Assembly: GCF_020782235.1 (NCBI RefSeq)
Contig: NZ_JAJGNO010000002.1
Location: forward strand, 372,001 to 436,000
Origin: Sphingobium naphthae
Lineage (GTDB): Bacteria > Pseudomonadota > Alphaproteobacteria > Sphingomonadales > Sphingomonadaceae
Direction of reading: 5' to 3'
Length of the DNA: 64,000 bases
Both the position numbers and the translations under genes were made by a program. Numbering within the stretch: position 1 is the stretch's first letter; the number at the start of each line of letters is the position of its first letter. Positions 28,714 to 37,746 of the stretch are shown here, piece by piece. Below the pieces are notes generated by a model. The model was not told where the DNA came from. It did not search any database and saw nothing but the letters and a program-made list of their open reading frames with translations.

Positions 28714-29645
28714 GCATGCGCGCGCTTCTCCTCGCCGCCGCGCTGATCGCCGCGCCCGCATCCGCCGCCGAGGCGCCCGGCAGCGATTCCGGCTGGTCGC
28801 TGGTCTGGTCCGACGAATTTGACGGCGCGTCGCTGGACGCGAGCAAATGGGCCCTCGCCGACAATTGCTGGGGCGGCGGCAACGAGGAGCGGCAATGCTA
28901 CACCCCCGCGCCCGCCAATCACCGCGTCGCCGACGGCCTGCTCTCGATCATCGCCCGCCGCCAGACCCATAGCGGCCCCGCTTTCCCGCCCGACCAGCGC
29001 ACCACGCCGGAAAAGCGCCAGGCGAGCCGGACGAAGCCCTTCACCTCCGCCCGCCTGTCGACCAACGGCAAGGCCAGCTGGCGCTATGGCAAGGTGCAGG
29101 TGCGCGCGAAGCTGCCGCAGGGGCAGGGAACATGGCCCGCCATCTGGATGCTGCCCGAAGGCTGGGACTATGGCGCCTGGGCCGCCTCTGGCGAAATCGA
29201 CATCATGGAAGCGGTCAATCTCGGCACGCCGTGCCCCGACTGCGCGGGCGGGGTCGAAAACCGCGTGCTCGGCACCATCCATTTCGGCGGGCAGCCGCCG
29301 CGCAACCGCTATATCGGCGATGAAACCGCCTTGCCCGGATCGCGCGAGGCGTTCCATGTCTATGAGCTGGAATGGGACGCGCAGGGCATGGTCTGGCGGG
29401 TCGATGGCGTCGCATTCGCGCGCCGCGCGCCGCATGAATGGCACAGCCTGGGCTCGGACGCGCCGGGCGCGCCGTTCGACCGTCCCTTCCACCTGATCCT
29501 CAACCTTGCCATTGGCGGTCACTTGCCCGAAGGACGCAATGACAAGGGCGTCGACGACAGCGGCTTCCCGAAAATGATGCAGGTCGACTGGGTGCGCGTC
29601 TGGCAGAAGGACGCGGCGCCCGCGCCCGAAAGCGGGGGACGGTAA
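28710..29645 (+). CDS. Glycoside hydrolase family 16 beta-glucanase
   Basis: 311 residues with a signal peptide (1 to about 20, ending ASAAEA) and a full GH16 domain. The catalytic signature GEIDIME gives nucleophile Glu162, Asp164 and acid/base Glu167. Other family marks are WSDEFDG near the start and GTWPAIWMLP. It probably cuts beta-1,3 or beta-1,3/1,4-glucans (laminarin type) in the periplasm or outside. The ATG at 28710 overlaps the halogenase stop (ATGA); a second ATG at 28716 is also possible. Its products would enter through the TonB receptor and be finished by the GH3 enzyme. Confidence 0.93.
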   Translation: MSMRALLLAAALIAAPASAAEAPGSDSGWSLVWSDEFDGASLDASKWALADNCWGGGNEERQCYTPAPANHRVADGLLSIIARRQTHSGPAFPPDQRTTPEKRQASRTKPFTSARLSTNGKASWRYGKVQVRAKLPQGQGTWPAIWMLPEGWDYGAWAASGEIDIMEAVNLGTPCPDCAGGVENRVLGTIHFGGQPPRNRYIGDETALPGSREAFHVYELEWDAQGMVWRVDGVAFARRAPHEWHSLGSDAPGAPFDRPFHLILNLAIGGHLPEGRNDKGVDDSGFPKMMQVDWVRVWQKDAAPAPESGGR

Positions 29646-29652
29646 ACAGTCT

Positions 29653-30723
29653 ATGGCGCGGCGGCGGCTGGCGGTCACGATCAAGCATGTTGCGGCGGAC
29701 GCGGGCGTCTCGCTGCAGACGGTGAGCCGCGTCATCAACAATGAACCCAATGTCCGCCCGGAAATGCGCGAGCGCGTCCAGGCGTCGATCGACCGGCTGG
29801 GCTATGTCCCCTCGATCGCGGCCCAGCGGATGAGCGGGTCCAAATCCTATCTCATCCTCGCGCTCAACGACCGCGAACGCACCATCGCCGACTGGCGTGC
29901 GCGCCAGGGCACCGACTGGGTCGACCAGATGCTGCTGGGCGGCATGCTGGAATGCGCCGAACATGGCTATCGCCTGATCTTCGAACTGGTCGACACGCAT
30001 GAGGATCATCTGGAGCGCGAACTGGGCGCTGCGCTCGCCGCGCTTCAGCCCGATGGCGCGATCCTCACCCCGCCGCACAGCGACAATCAGGAAATCCTGC
30101 GCATCCTCACCCGCCACCATGTGCCCTATGCCCGGATCGGCGCGCTGGGGGATGAGGATGGCGGTTCGCCCGCGGGCGTGCGCGTGTCGATGGACGATGA
30201 AGGCGGGGCGCGGCTGGCCACCCGGCATCTCATAGATCTCGGCCATCGCCGCATCGGCTTCATATCGGGACCGGCCGAATATCGGCTGGCGGGCTGGCGC
30301 GTCGATGGCTGGCGCGCGGAAATGGCGGCGGCGGGCCTGGACGGCCACGCATGGCTGGAGGCCGGCGATTTCAGCTATGCCTCGGGCGCGCGCGCCGCGC
30401 GCGCCCTGCTCGCCCGCGCCGCGCCGCCCAGCGCCATCATCGCCAGCAACGACCAGATGGCCCTCGCCACGATCGAGGCGGCGCGCGCCGCCGGGCTCGA
30501 CATCCCCCGCGACCTGTCCGTCGTCAGTTTCGACAACACCCCGCTCGTGCGCTTCACCACCCCGCCGCTGACCGCCGTTGACCAGCCGATCGCCGAAACC
30601 ACCGCCACCGCCGTGCGCCTGCTGATCGAGGCGCAGCGCGAAGGCGCGACGCCGCCACCCGCCGCCCTGCTGCCCATGACGCTGGTGACGCGCAGCTCCA
30701 CCGCCCCGCCGCCCGCCGCATGA
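29653..30723 (+). CDS. LacI-family transcriptional regulator
   Basis: 356 residues. N-terminal LacI HTH (IKHVAADAGVSLQTVSRVIN, about 10-29) and hinge helix with PSIAAQRMSGSKS, then a periplasmic-binding-protein-like sensor domain (GYRLIFEL..., RRIGFISGPAEYRL, DLSVVSFDNTPL). It is inside the operon it probably controls, 7 bases after the GH16 stop, with ATGA coupling to the transporter gene. GTGAACGTTCAC-type palindromes before the receptor and the GH3 gene are its likely operators. The inducer is probably glucose or a short beta-glucan; binding is inferred. Confidence 0.93.
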   Translation: MARRRLAVTIKHVAADAGVSLQTVSRVINNEPNVRPEMRERVQASIDRLGYVPSIAAQRMSGSKSYLILALNDRERTIADWRARQGTDWVDQMLLGGMLECAEHGYRLIFELVDTHEDHLERELGAALAALQPDGAILTPPHSDNQEILRILTRHHVPYARIGALGDEDGGSPAGVRVSMDDEGGARLATRHLIDLGHRRIGFISGPAEYRLAGWRVDGWRAEMAAAGLDGHAWLEAGDFSYASGARAARALLARAAPPSAIIASNDQMALATIEAARAAGLDIPRDLSVVSFDNTPLVRFTTPPLTAVDQPIAETTATAVRLLIEAQREGATPPPAALLPMTLVTRSSTAPPPAA

Positions 30724-31916
30724 TCGGCCGAACAGGACCGGACCGGGACCGCCGCTTCCTGCTGCTGTACGCGCTCGCCTGGGCCGGCGGGGCGATCGCC
30801 TACACGCCCTTCCTCACCATCCTGCTGCCGGTCCGGATCGAACTGGTGGGCGGCGGCGACAGCGTCCAGTGGCTCGCCGTCACCACCTTTTGCGGCGCGA
30901 TCATGGCCAGCGCCGCCAATATCCTCTTCGGCTGGCTCAGCGATCGCAGCGGCACGCGCCGGCCCTGGGTGCTAGGCGGGCTGCTGCTGTCGGGCGGGCT
31001 GCTGATGTTGGTGCCCAGCGCGCACAGCCTGCCCGCGCTCACCGCGCTGATCCTCGCCTGGCAGGGCGCGCTCAACATGATGCTGGGGCCGCTCGCCGCC
31101 TGGGCGGCCGATGTCGTGCCCGATCGGCACAAGGGGCTGTTGGGCGGCCTTCTCGCCTTCGCGCCGGCATCCGGCGCGCTGACGGGCGCGCTGGTGACCA
31201 TCCCCGGCCTTGCCGGCCCGACGCTGCGCCTTGGCCTGGTCGCCGCGATCACCACCGCCTGCGTGCTGCCGATCATCCTTTTCGGCCGCGCCCGCCGGAT
31301 CGAGGATGAACCCCCGCCCGAGCAGGCGACCCCGGTGCCGCTGCTGCGCGCCATGGCGACGCGCATGTGGTTCGCGCGCCTGATGATCCAGGTGTCGGAG
31401 GCCGCGCTCTTCGCCTATCTCTACGTCTGGCTGCGCGGCGTCGATAGCGGCTTCGGCGACGCGGCCATCGCCCGGCTGCTGGCGATCGTGCTGCTGCTCG
31501 CCGCACCGGCGGCGCTGGCGGCGGGCTATGCGGCCGACCGTCGCGGCCGGCCGGTAAGCCCACTGCGGATCGCCGCCGTCGTCGCCGCCATCGGCCTCTT
31601 CGCCATGGCGCTGGCGGACAATGGGGTGGAAGCCACCATCGGCTTCTTGATCTTCGGCCTTGCCACCAACATCTTCCTTGCCCTGCACAGCGCGCAAACC
31701 CTGCGCGTGCTGCCCGACAGCCGCTCGCGCGGCCGCGACCTTGGCCTCTTCAACCTCACCAACACCGTGCCCTCGCTGGTCATGCCCTCGCTCACCATCG
31801 GCCTCGTGCCGCTGCTCGGCTTCCCCGCTTTGTTCATGGTGATGGCGCTGCTGTCGCTGGGCGCGGCGGCGCTGCTGCGCGGGCTGGCGCTGGGCGAGCG
31901 ACGCGCCGGCCGCTGA
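30720..31916 (+). CDS. MFS sugar transporter
   Basis: 398 residues with about 12 hydrophobic segments. The loop after helix 2 reads WLSDRSGTRRPW, the charged MFS signature of the SLC45/GPH-like sugar porters. It starts in the regulator stop codon (ATGA). In this locus it should carry glucose or disaccharide from periplasm to cytoplasm, completing the path receptor - GH16/GH3 - inner membrane. A short GC hairpin (31906-31922) spans its stop, and the GH3 gene with its own operator follows. Confidence 0.87.
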   Translation: MIGRTGPDRDRRFLLLYALAWAGGAIAYTPFLTILLPVRIELVGGGDSVQWLAVTTFCGAIMASAANILFGWLSDRSGTRRPWVLGGLLLSGGLLMLVPSAHSLPALTALILAWQGALNMMLGPLAAWAADVVPDRHKGLLGGLLAFAPASGALTGALVTIPGLAGPTLRLGLVAAITTACVLPIILFGRARRIEDEPPPEQATPVPLLRAMATRMWFARLMIQVSEAALFAYLYVWLRGVDSGFGDAAIARLLAIVLLLAAPAALAAGYAADRRGRPVSPLRIAAVVAAIGLFAMALADNGVEATIGFLIFGLATNIFLALHSAQTLRVLPDSRSRGRDLGLFNLTNTVPSLVMPSLTIGLVPLLGFPALFMVMALLSLGAAALLRGLALGERRAGR

Positions 31917-31960
31917 GGCCGGGCTTGATTTCTCCTGCCGGACATGACAGGACCTTTGAT

Positions 31961-31972
31961 GAGAACGTTCAC
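31961..31972. promoter_or_regulatory. LacI-type operator before the GH3 gene
   Basis: GAGAACGTTCAC, 11 of 12 bases identical to the perfect palindrome at 22329-22340, 26 bases before the GH3 start. TTTGAT at 31955-31960 directly upstream is a possible -35, which would put the operator in the promoter spacer. Confidence 0.7.
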
Positions 31973-31997
31973 AATAATCATGTCAGGAAGGATGCCC

Positions 31998-34418
31998 ATG
32001 CGCCACGCCGCCATGTTCCTCACCAGCGCGCTGGCGCTCGCCAGCGCCGCGCCCGCGCAACAGGCGCCGACCGTCGCGCCTGCCGCCCGCGCCCATCCCG
32101 CCGCCTGGCCCGCAGCGCGCAGCCCTGCCGCCATCACCGACGCCGCGACCGAACAGGCGATCACCGCCCTGCTTGCCCGCATGACCGTCGAACAGAAGGT
32201 CGGCCAGGTGGTGCAGGGCGACATCAGTTCCGTGACGCCCGCCGACCTTGCCCGCTATCCACTCGGCTCCATCCTCGCGGGCGGCAATAGCGGCCCCTAT
32301 GGCGACGAACGCGCGGATGCGGCCACCTGGGCGAAGCTGGTCCAGGACTATCGCGCCGCCTCGCTCAAGGCCGGGGCGGGCGTCCCCATCCTCTTCGGCG
32401 TGGACGCCGTGCACGGGCACAGCAATGTGCCGGGCGCCACCATCTTCCCGCACAATATCGGCCTTGGCGCGGCCCATGATCCCGATCTCATCCGCCGCAT
32501 CGGCGGGGCGACGGCGGCGGAAATCGCCGGGTCGGGCATCGAATGGACCTTCGCCCCGACGCTCGCCGTGCCGCAGGACCTGCGCTGGGGCCGCAGCTAT
32601 GAAGGCTATGCCGCCGATCCCGCGCTGGTGAAATCCTATTCCGCCGCAATGGTCGAGGGCCTGCAGGGCCGCCTGCAACCCGGCAAGCCCCTCGGCCTGC
32701 TCCATGTCGCCGCCTCCGCCAAGCATTTCCTCGCCGACGGCGGCACCAGCAACGGCAAGGATCAGGGCGACGCGCAGATTTCCGAGGCCGAACTGGTCCG
32801 CACGCATGCACAGGGCTATCCCGCCGCGATCGACGCCGGCGCGCTCACCGTCATGGCCAGCTTCTCCAGCTGGAACGGCGTCAAGAATCACGGCAATCCG
32901 ACCCTGCTGACCGATGTGCTCAAGGGGCGCATGGGCTTTGAAGGCCTGGTGGTGGGCGACTGGAACGGCCATGGACAAGTGCCCGGCTGCACCGTCACCG
33001 ACTGTGCCGCCGCGCTCAATGCCGGGCTCGACCTCTATATGGCGCCCGACAGCTGGAAGGGGCTGTTCGACAGCTTGGTCCGCGATGTCCGCGCCGGCAA
33101 GATCAGCCGGCAGCGGCTCGACGACGCGGTGCGCCGCAACCTGCGCGTCAAATATACGCTCGGCCTGATGGGTTCCTCACCGGTGGAGCGCGGCGACGCG
33201 GCCCAGCTGGGTGCGCCCGATCATCTCGCCATCGCCCGCGAAGCGGTCGCCAAATCGCTCGTGCTGCTCAAGAATGAAGGGTCGGTCCTGCCGATCAAGC
33301 CGGGCGCCAGGGTGCTGGTCGCTGGCCCGGGCGCCGACAATATGGCGATGCAGGCGGGCGGCTGGACCGTCACCTGGCAGGGGACCGACACGACCGCCGC
33401 TGATTTCCCGCGCGGCCAGACCATCGGCCGCGCGATCGTGGACGCCGTCACCGCTGCGGGCGGCACCGCCCGGATCGACCCCGCCGGCGCCGTCGAGCAA
33501 AAGCCCGATGTCGCCATCCTCCTCTTTGGCGAACAACCCTATGCCGAATTTCAGGGGGACGCCGAAAACCTCCTCTTCCGTGACAGCGCGGACGCGGTTG
33601 CGCTGCTCAAACGCCTGAAAGGCCAGGGCATTCCGACGGTCGTGGTCTTCCTCTCGGGCCGGCCGCTCTTCACCGGCCCCGAACTGAACGCCGCCGACGC
33701 CTTCGTCGCGGCCTGGCTGCCGGGGTCGCAGGGGCAGGGCGTCGCCGATGTGCTGGTCGCCGGCAAGGACGGGAAAAGCCCGCGCGACTTCACCGGCCGC
33801 CTGCCCTTCGCCTGGCCCGCCGACGCGCGCTCGCCGGTCACCGCCCCGCTCTTCCCGGCGGGCTATGGCCTCGATTACGCCCACCCCCACGCCCAGGGGC
33901 CGATCAATGAGGACCCCCGCGTCGAAAAAGGCCCCGCCGCCAGCGACAGCCAGTTCCTGCGCACCGGCAAGGTGGTCGATCCCTGGCGGCTCGGCATCGA
34001 CAGCAGCGTATCCGCGCGCGCGATCGACGTCGCCGCGCAGGAGGATGCGCGCCAGTTCGTCTGGACCGCCCCCGGCGCGATCGCGATCGACGGCCCCCCG
34101 GTCGACATGCGTCGCCAGCTGAACGGCGCCTTCGCGCTGCGCATCGACTGGCGCGTCGATGCGGCCAAGGGCGCGCCGGTGGTCCTCAGCTTCGGCGGCG
34201 CTCGGCTCGACATCAGCGGCAAGATCGCCGATCTGCCGGTCGGCGCGCCCTCGACCCTGCGCGTCCCGCTGCGCTGCTTCGCCGATGCGGGCGCCGATGT
34301 CACCGCCGTCGGCACGCCGCTGCGCCTCTCGGCCGGCGCGGGCCTCTCGGTCAGCATCCGCAACATCCTGACCGAAGGCGTCGGCGAAACCCCCAGCTGC
34401 CCGCCCCCGGCGAAGTAG
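31998..34418 (+). CDS. Glycoside hydrolase family 3 beta-glucosidase
   Basis: 806 residues. Signal peptide 1 to about 20 (ALALASAAPAQ), GH3 N-domain with KHFLADGGTSNGKDQG (242-257) and nucleophile Asp321 in GLVVGDWNGHG, GH3 C-domain (VLLKNEGSVLPIKPG), then a C-terminal beta-sandwich as in ExoP/Cel3A-type exo-beta-glucanases. ATG 31998 is favoured because AGGAAGG sits 6 bases before it; an in-frame ATG at 31944 lies upstream of the operator and would make the operator coding. It should release glucose from beta-glucan oligosaccharides in the periplasm, under the same LacI-type control as the receptor operon. Confidence 0.93.
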   Translation: MRHAAMFLTSALALASAAPAQQAPTVAPAARAHPAAWPAARSPAAITDAATEQAITALLARMTVEQKVGQVVQGDISSVTPADLARYPLGSILAGGNSGPYGDERADAATWAKLVQDYRAASLKAGAGVPILFGVDAVHGHSNVPGATIFPHNIGLGAAHDPDLIRRIGGATAAEIAGSGIEWTFAPTLAVPQDLRWGRSYEGYAADPALVKSYSAAMVEGLQGRLQPGKPLGLLHVAASAKHFLADGGTSNGKDQGDAQISEAELVRTHAQGYPAAIDAGALTVMASFSSWNGVKNHGNPTLLTDVLKGRMGFEGLVVGDWNGHGQVPGCTVTDCAAALNAGLDLYMAPDSWKGLFDSLVRDVRAGKISRQRLDDAVRRNLRVKYTLGLMGSSPVERGDAAQLGAPDHLAIAREAVAKSLVLLKNEGSVLPIKPGARVLVAGPGADNMAMQAGGWTVTWQGTDTTAADFPRGQTIGRAIVDAVTAAGGTARIDPAGAVEQKPDVAILLFGEQPYAEFQGDAENLLFRDSADAVALLKRLKGQGIPTVVVFLSGRPLFTGPELNAADAFVAAWLPGSQGQGVADVLVAGKDGKSPRDFTGRLPFAWPADARSPVTAPLFPAGYGLDYAHPHAQGPINEDPRVEKGPAASDSQFLRTGKVVDPWRLGIDSSVSARAIDVAAQEDARQFVWTAPGAIAIDGPPVDMRRQLNGAFALRIDWRVDAAKGAPVVLSFGGARLDISGKIADLPVGAPSTLRVPLRCFADAGADVTAVGTPLRLSAGAGLSVSIRNILTEGVGETPSCPPPAK

Positions 34419-34428
34419 GAGACTGCCG

Positions 34429-35319
34429 CTAAAGTCGCTCGCGCATGGCGTGGGCGACCGTCTCCAGCCAATCGACGACCGCGCGCACGCGCGGCAGCCG
34501 CTGCAGGTCGGCATGCATGACCAGCCAGTAGCTGCGCCACACTTCCGCCTCGCCCGGCATCAGCCGGACGAGCCGGTCGTCGGCATCCGCCGCGAACAGG
34601 TGCAGCACGCCCAGCCCCAGCCCGGCCGCGACCGCCGCCTGCTGCGCCGCGCTGGAGCTGGCGCGGAAGACGATGTTCGCGCCCGACACGATCTGGTCGA
34701 GCGCCATCATCTCGGGAAAGCCCGCCAGCTCCTCGATATAGGACACAAAGACATGCCGGCCGAGCGCGGCCCGGCTCTCGGGCAGGCCATGGCGCGCCGC
34801 ATAGTCGCGGGCGGCATAGAGCCCCAGCCGATAATCGGTCAGCTTGCGCGCCACCAGCCGGCCGCGCGGCGGCGGCTTCAGCATCACCGCGATGTCCGCC
34901 TCCCGCTTGGACAGGCTCGCCGCCCGGCTTTCCGACGCCAGCTCCAGCGTCAGCCGGGGGTGCGCCTGCCGCAGCGCGTCGATATGCGGCGCGGCGAAAT
35001 GCGCGGCGAAGGCTTCGGGCGTCGCCAGCCGCACCACCCCCTCGACGTCGCGGTCCCGCCCCGCGACGCTCGCCGCCGCCGCCAGCAATTCGCTTTCCAC
35101 GCGCTCGGCATGGGGCGCCAGCGCGAAGGCGGCGGGCGTGGGGGTGACGCCGCGCGGCGACCGGTCGAACAGCCGCGCCGCCAGCGCCGCTTCCAGCGCG
35201 CTGATCCGCCGCGCCACGGTGCTGTGGTCGATCCCCGCCCGCCGCGCCGCCGCCAGCATATTGCCCTCGCGCATCACCGCCAGGAACAGGCGCAGGTCAT
35301 CCGAATTCAGCATGGGCAT
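34429..35319 (-). CDS. LysR-family transcriptional regulator
   Basis: 296 residues. N-terminal winged HTH (LRLFLAVMREGNMLAAARRAGIDHSTVARRISALE, abridged) with the unusual IDHSTVARR recognition helix seen in one LysR subgroup, then the substrate-binding domain (RLATPEAFAAHF, READIAVMLKPP). Two ATGs are possible, 35319 and 35313; the second has GGAA at a better distance. It is divergent from mmsA with 89 bases between, so it may regulate it; valine-derived or other branched intermediates would be plausible ligands (inference). Confidence 0.9.
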   Translation of the reverse strand: MPMLNSDDLRLFLAVMREGNMLAAARRAGIDHSTVARRISALEAALAARLFDRSPRGVTPTPAAFALAPHAERVESELLAAAASVAGRDRDVEGVVRLATPEAFAAHFAAPHIDALRQAHPRLTLELASESRAASLSKREADIAVMLKPPPRGRLVARKLTDYRLGLYAARDYAARHGLPESRAALGRHVFVSYIEELAGFPEMMALDQIVSGANIVFRASSSAAQQAAVAAGLGLGVLHLFAADADDRLVRLMPGEAEVWRSYWLVMHADLQRLPRVRAVVDWLETVAHAMRERL

Positions 35320-35408
35320 TTCCGCACAACCAATGTGTCACCCTGGCTGTATCACCGCCAAACAGAAAAGCCTATGCTGCCCCGACAATCAAGGAGAGGA
35401 ATTCGCCC

Positions 35409-36908
35409 ATGCGCTCCATCACTCATTTCATCCATGGCGCCGCCCAGTCGCGCGATGGCGGCCGCAGCGCCGATGTTCTCGATCCCTCCACCGGCGCGGT
35501 CCAGGCGCAGGTGCTGCTGGGTGACGCCGCCCTGCTGGAGGACGCCGTCGCGTCCGCGCGCCAGGCGCAGCCCGAATGGGCGGCCGTCAACCCGCAGCGC
35601 CGCGCCCGCGTCATGTTCCGCTTCAAGGAACTGATCGAAGCGCATATGGACGAACTGGCGGCGCTGCTCTCGTCCGAGCATGGCAAGGTGATCGCCGACG
35701 CGAAGGGCGATGTGCAGCGCGGGCTGGAAGTCGTCGAATTCGCCTGCGGCATCCCCCACCTGCTCAAGGGCGACTATACTCAGGGCGCGGGCCCCGGCAT
35801 CGACGTCTATTCGATGCGCCAGCCGCTCGGCATCGTCGCGGGCATCACGCCGTTCAACTTCCCGGCGATGATCCCGCTCTGGATGGGCGCCGTCGCGATC
35901 GCCTGCGGCAACGCCTTCATCCTCAAGCCCTCGGAACGCGATCCCTCGGTTCCCGTGCGCCTCGCCGAACTGGCGCTGGAGGCGGGCCTGCCCGAAGGCA
36001 TTTTCAACGTCGTCCACGGCGACAAGGAAATGGTCGACGCGATCCTCGACCATCCCGACATCAAGGCGGTCAGCTTCGTCGGCTCGTCCGACATCGCCAA
36101 CTATGTCTATGCCCGCGCCGCGCAGAACGGCAAGCGCGCCCAGTGCATGGGCGGCGCGAAGAATCACGGCATCATCCTGCCCGACGCGGACATGGACCAG
36201 GCGGTGGCCGACATTGTGGGCGCGGCCTATGGCTCGGCCGGCGAACGCTGCATGGCGCTGCCCGTGGTGACTCCGGTCGGCGAAGCGACCGCGCAGGCCT
36301 TCCGCGAAAAGCTGGTCGCCGCCATCGAAACGCTGCGCCCCGGCATCCCCAGCGACCCGCAGGCCCAATATGGCCCGCTCGTCACCGGCCAGCACAAGGC
36401 GCGCGTCGAAAGCTATATCCAGATGGCGGCGGACGAAGGCGCGGAAATCGTCGTCGACGGCCGCGGCTTCTCGCTCCAGGGCTATGAGGAAGGCTTCTAT
36501 CTCGCCCCGACGCTGATCGACCGGGTCACGCCGCAGATGAAAAGCTATCAGGACGAAATCTTCGGCCCCGTGCTCCAGATCCTGCGCGCAGAAAGCTTCG
36601 AGGAAGCGCTCACCTACCCCTCGCAGCATCAATATGGCAATGGCGTCGCCATCTTCACCCGCAATGGCGACTATGCCCGCCGCTTCGCCGCCGATGTCGA
36701 AGTCGGCATGGTCGGCATCAACGTGCCGATCCCGGTGCCGGTCGCCTATCACAGCTTCGGCGGGTGGAAGCGGTCGGGCTTCGGCGACCTCGACCAATAT
36801 GGCGAGGATGGCGTGCGCTTCTACACCCGCACCAAGAAGATCACGCAGCGCTGGCCCTCGGGCGGCGTGGTGGTCGACCAGAGCTTCGTCATCCCGACGA
36901 TGAAATAG
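35409..36908 (+). CDS. mmsA: CoA-acylating methylmalonate-semialdehyde dehydrogenase
   Basis: 499 residues, normal for the family. It converts methylmalonate semialdehyde or malonate semialdehyde to propionyl- or acetyl-CoA with NAD and CoA (valine and myo-inositol catabolism). Active-site Cys281 (AGERCMALPV), PFNFPAMIPLWM, FVGSSDIA and CMGGAKNHGI, where the general-base glutamate of ordinary ALDHs is absent as expected for CoA-acylating members. AAGGAGAGG lies upstream of the ATG. Other valine-pathway genes (mmsB, bkd) are not adjacent. Terminator hairpin at 36918. Confidence 0.94.
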   Translation: MRSITHFIHGAAQSRDGGRSADVLDPSTGAVQAQVLLGDAALLEDAVASARQAQPEWAAVNPQRRARVMFRFKELIEAHMDELAALLSSEHGKVIADAKGDVQRGLEVVEFACGIPHLLKGDYTQGAGPGIDVYSMRQPLGIVAGITPFNFPAMIPLWMGAVAIACGNAFILKPSERDPSVPVRLAELALEAGLPEGIFNVVHGDKEMVDAILDHPDIKAVSFVGSSDIANYVYARAAQNGKRAQCMGGAKNHGIILPDADMDQAVADIVGAAYGSAGERCMALPVVTPVGEATAQAFREKLVAAIETLRPGIPSDPQAQYGPLVTGQHKARVESYIQMAADEGAEIVVDGRGFSLQGYEEGFYLAPTLIDRVTPQMKSYQDEIFGPVLQILRAESFEEALTYPSQHQYGNGVAIFTRNGDYARRFAADVEVGMVGINVPIPVPVAYHSFGGWKRSGFGDLDQYGEDGVRFYTRTKKITQRWPSGGVVVDQSFVIPTMK

Positions 36909-36917
36909 GGAGCGGGC

Positions 36918-36950
36918 GAAGGGCGCGCGCCAATCGGCCGCGCGCCCTTC
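36918..36950 (+). terminator. Hairpin terminator of mmsA
   Basis: Perfect 12-base stem GAAGGGCGCGCG / CGCGCGCCCTTC with a 9-base loop, 10 bases after the mmsA stop, followed by GATCCGTTT. Confidence 0.8.
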
Positions 36951-36993
36951 GATCCGTTTGACGCGGCACGCGGCCCGGCTTAACCCGCCCGCC

Positions 36994-37746
36994 ATGATCG
37001 CTCTTCTCTCGCCCGCCAAGACGCTCGATTTCGAGCGCACCCTGCCCCCGCTCGACCCGACCACGCCGCATTTCGCGGACGAAGCGCACAGCCTCGCCCG
37101 CTCGGCCGCGCGGCTGAGCCAGAAGCGGCTTGCGGAACTGATGCATATCTCGCCCAAGCTCGCCAAGCTCAACGCCGACCGCTTCGCTGGCTTCCCCGAC
37201 CTGCCGCAGCGCCCCGCGCTCTTCGCCTTCGCCGGCGACGTCTATACCGGCTTTGAGGTCGACACGCTGGAGGACGCCGGCGTCGCCTTCGCCCAGGATC
37301 ATGTCCGCATCCTCTCGGGCCTCTATGGCCTGCTCCGCCCGCTCGACGCCATCCGCCCCTATCGCCTGGAAATGGGCACGCGCTGGGCGCCCCGGCACAA
37401 GGCGCTGACCGACTGGTGGGGCGACCGGATCGCCGCCTATCTGCGCGACGAACTGGCGACCGAAGGCTCGAACGCCATCCTCAACCTTGCCAGCCAAGAA
37501 TATTTCGCCGCGGTGAAGGGCCGGCTGGACGGCGTGCGCATCATCGACGTGGATTTCCGCGAGCCAGGCCCCGACGGCCCCCGCTTCGTCAGCTTCCATG
37601 CCAAGAAGGCGCGCGGCATGATGGCGCGCTGGATGTGCGAACATCATGTCACCGACATCGACTCCATGCGCGGCTTCGACAGCGACGGCTATCGCTTCGA
37701 CGCGGCGGAAAGCGACGCCGACATGTGGCGCTTCACCCGCGCATGA
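36994..37746 (+). CDS. yaaA: Peroxide-stress protein YaaA family
   Basis: 250 residues with the typical YaaA/DUF328 features: N-terminal LLSPAKTLDFE, FTGDVY-like FAGDVYTGF, ILSGLYGLLRPLD (about 107-119), PYRLEMGT, LNLASQEYF and FVSFHAKKARGMMARW. E. coli YaaA lowers free iron and limits Fenton damage during peroxide stress, and the family binds DNA through a helix-hairpin-helix-like fold. The ATG at 36994 starts directly at the conserved MIALLSPAKT; an upstream in-frame ATG at 36958 is not conserved in character. The stop overlaps the next gene (ATGA). Confidence 0.93.
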   Translation: MIALLSPAKTLDFERTLPPLDPTTPHFADEAHSLARSAARLSQKRLAELMHISPKLAKLNADRFAGFPDLPQRPALFAFAGDVYTGFEVDTLEDAGVAFAQDHVRILSGLYGLLRPLDAIRPYRLEMGTRWAPRHKALTDWWGDRIAAYLRDELATEGSNAILNLASQEYFAAVKGRLDGVRIIDVDFREPGPDGPRFVSFHAKKARGMMARWMCEHHVTDIDSMRGFDSDGYRFDAAESDADMWRFTRA

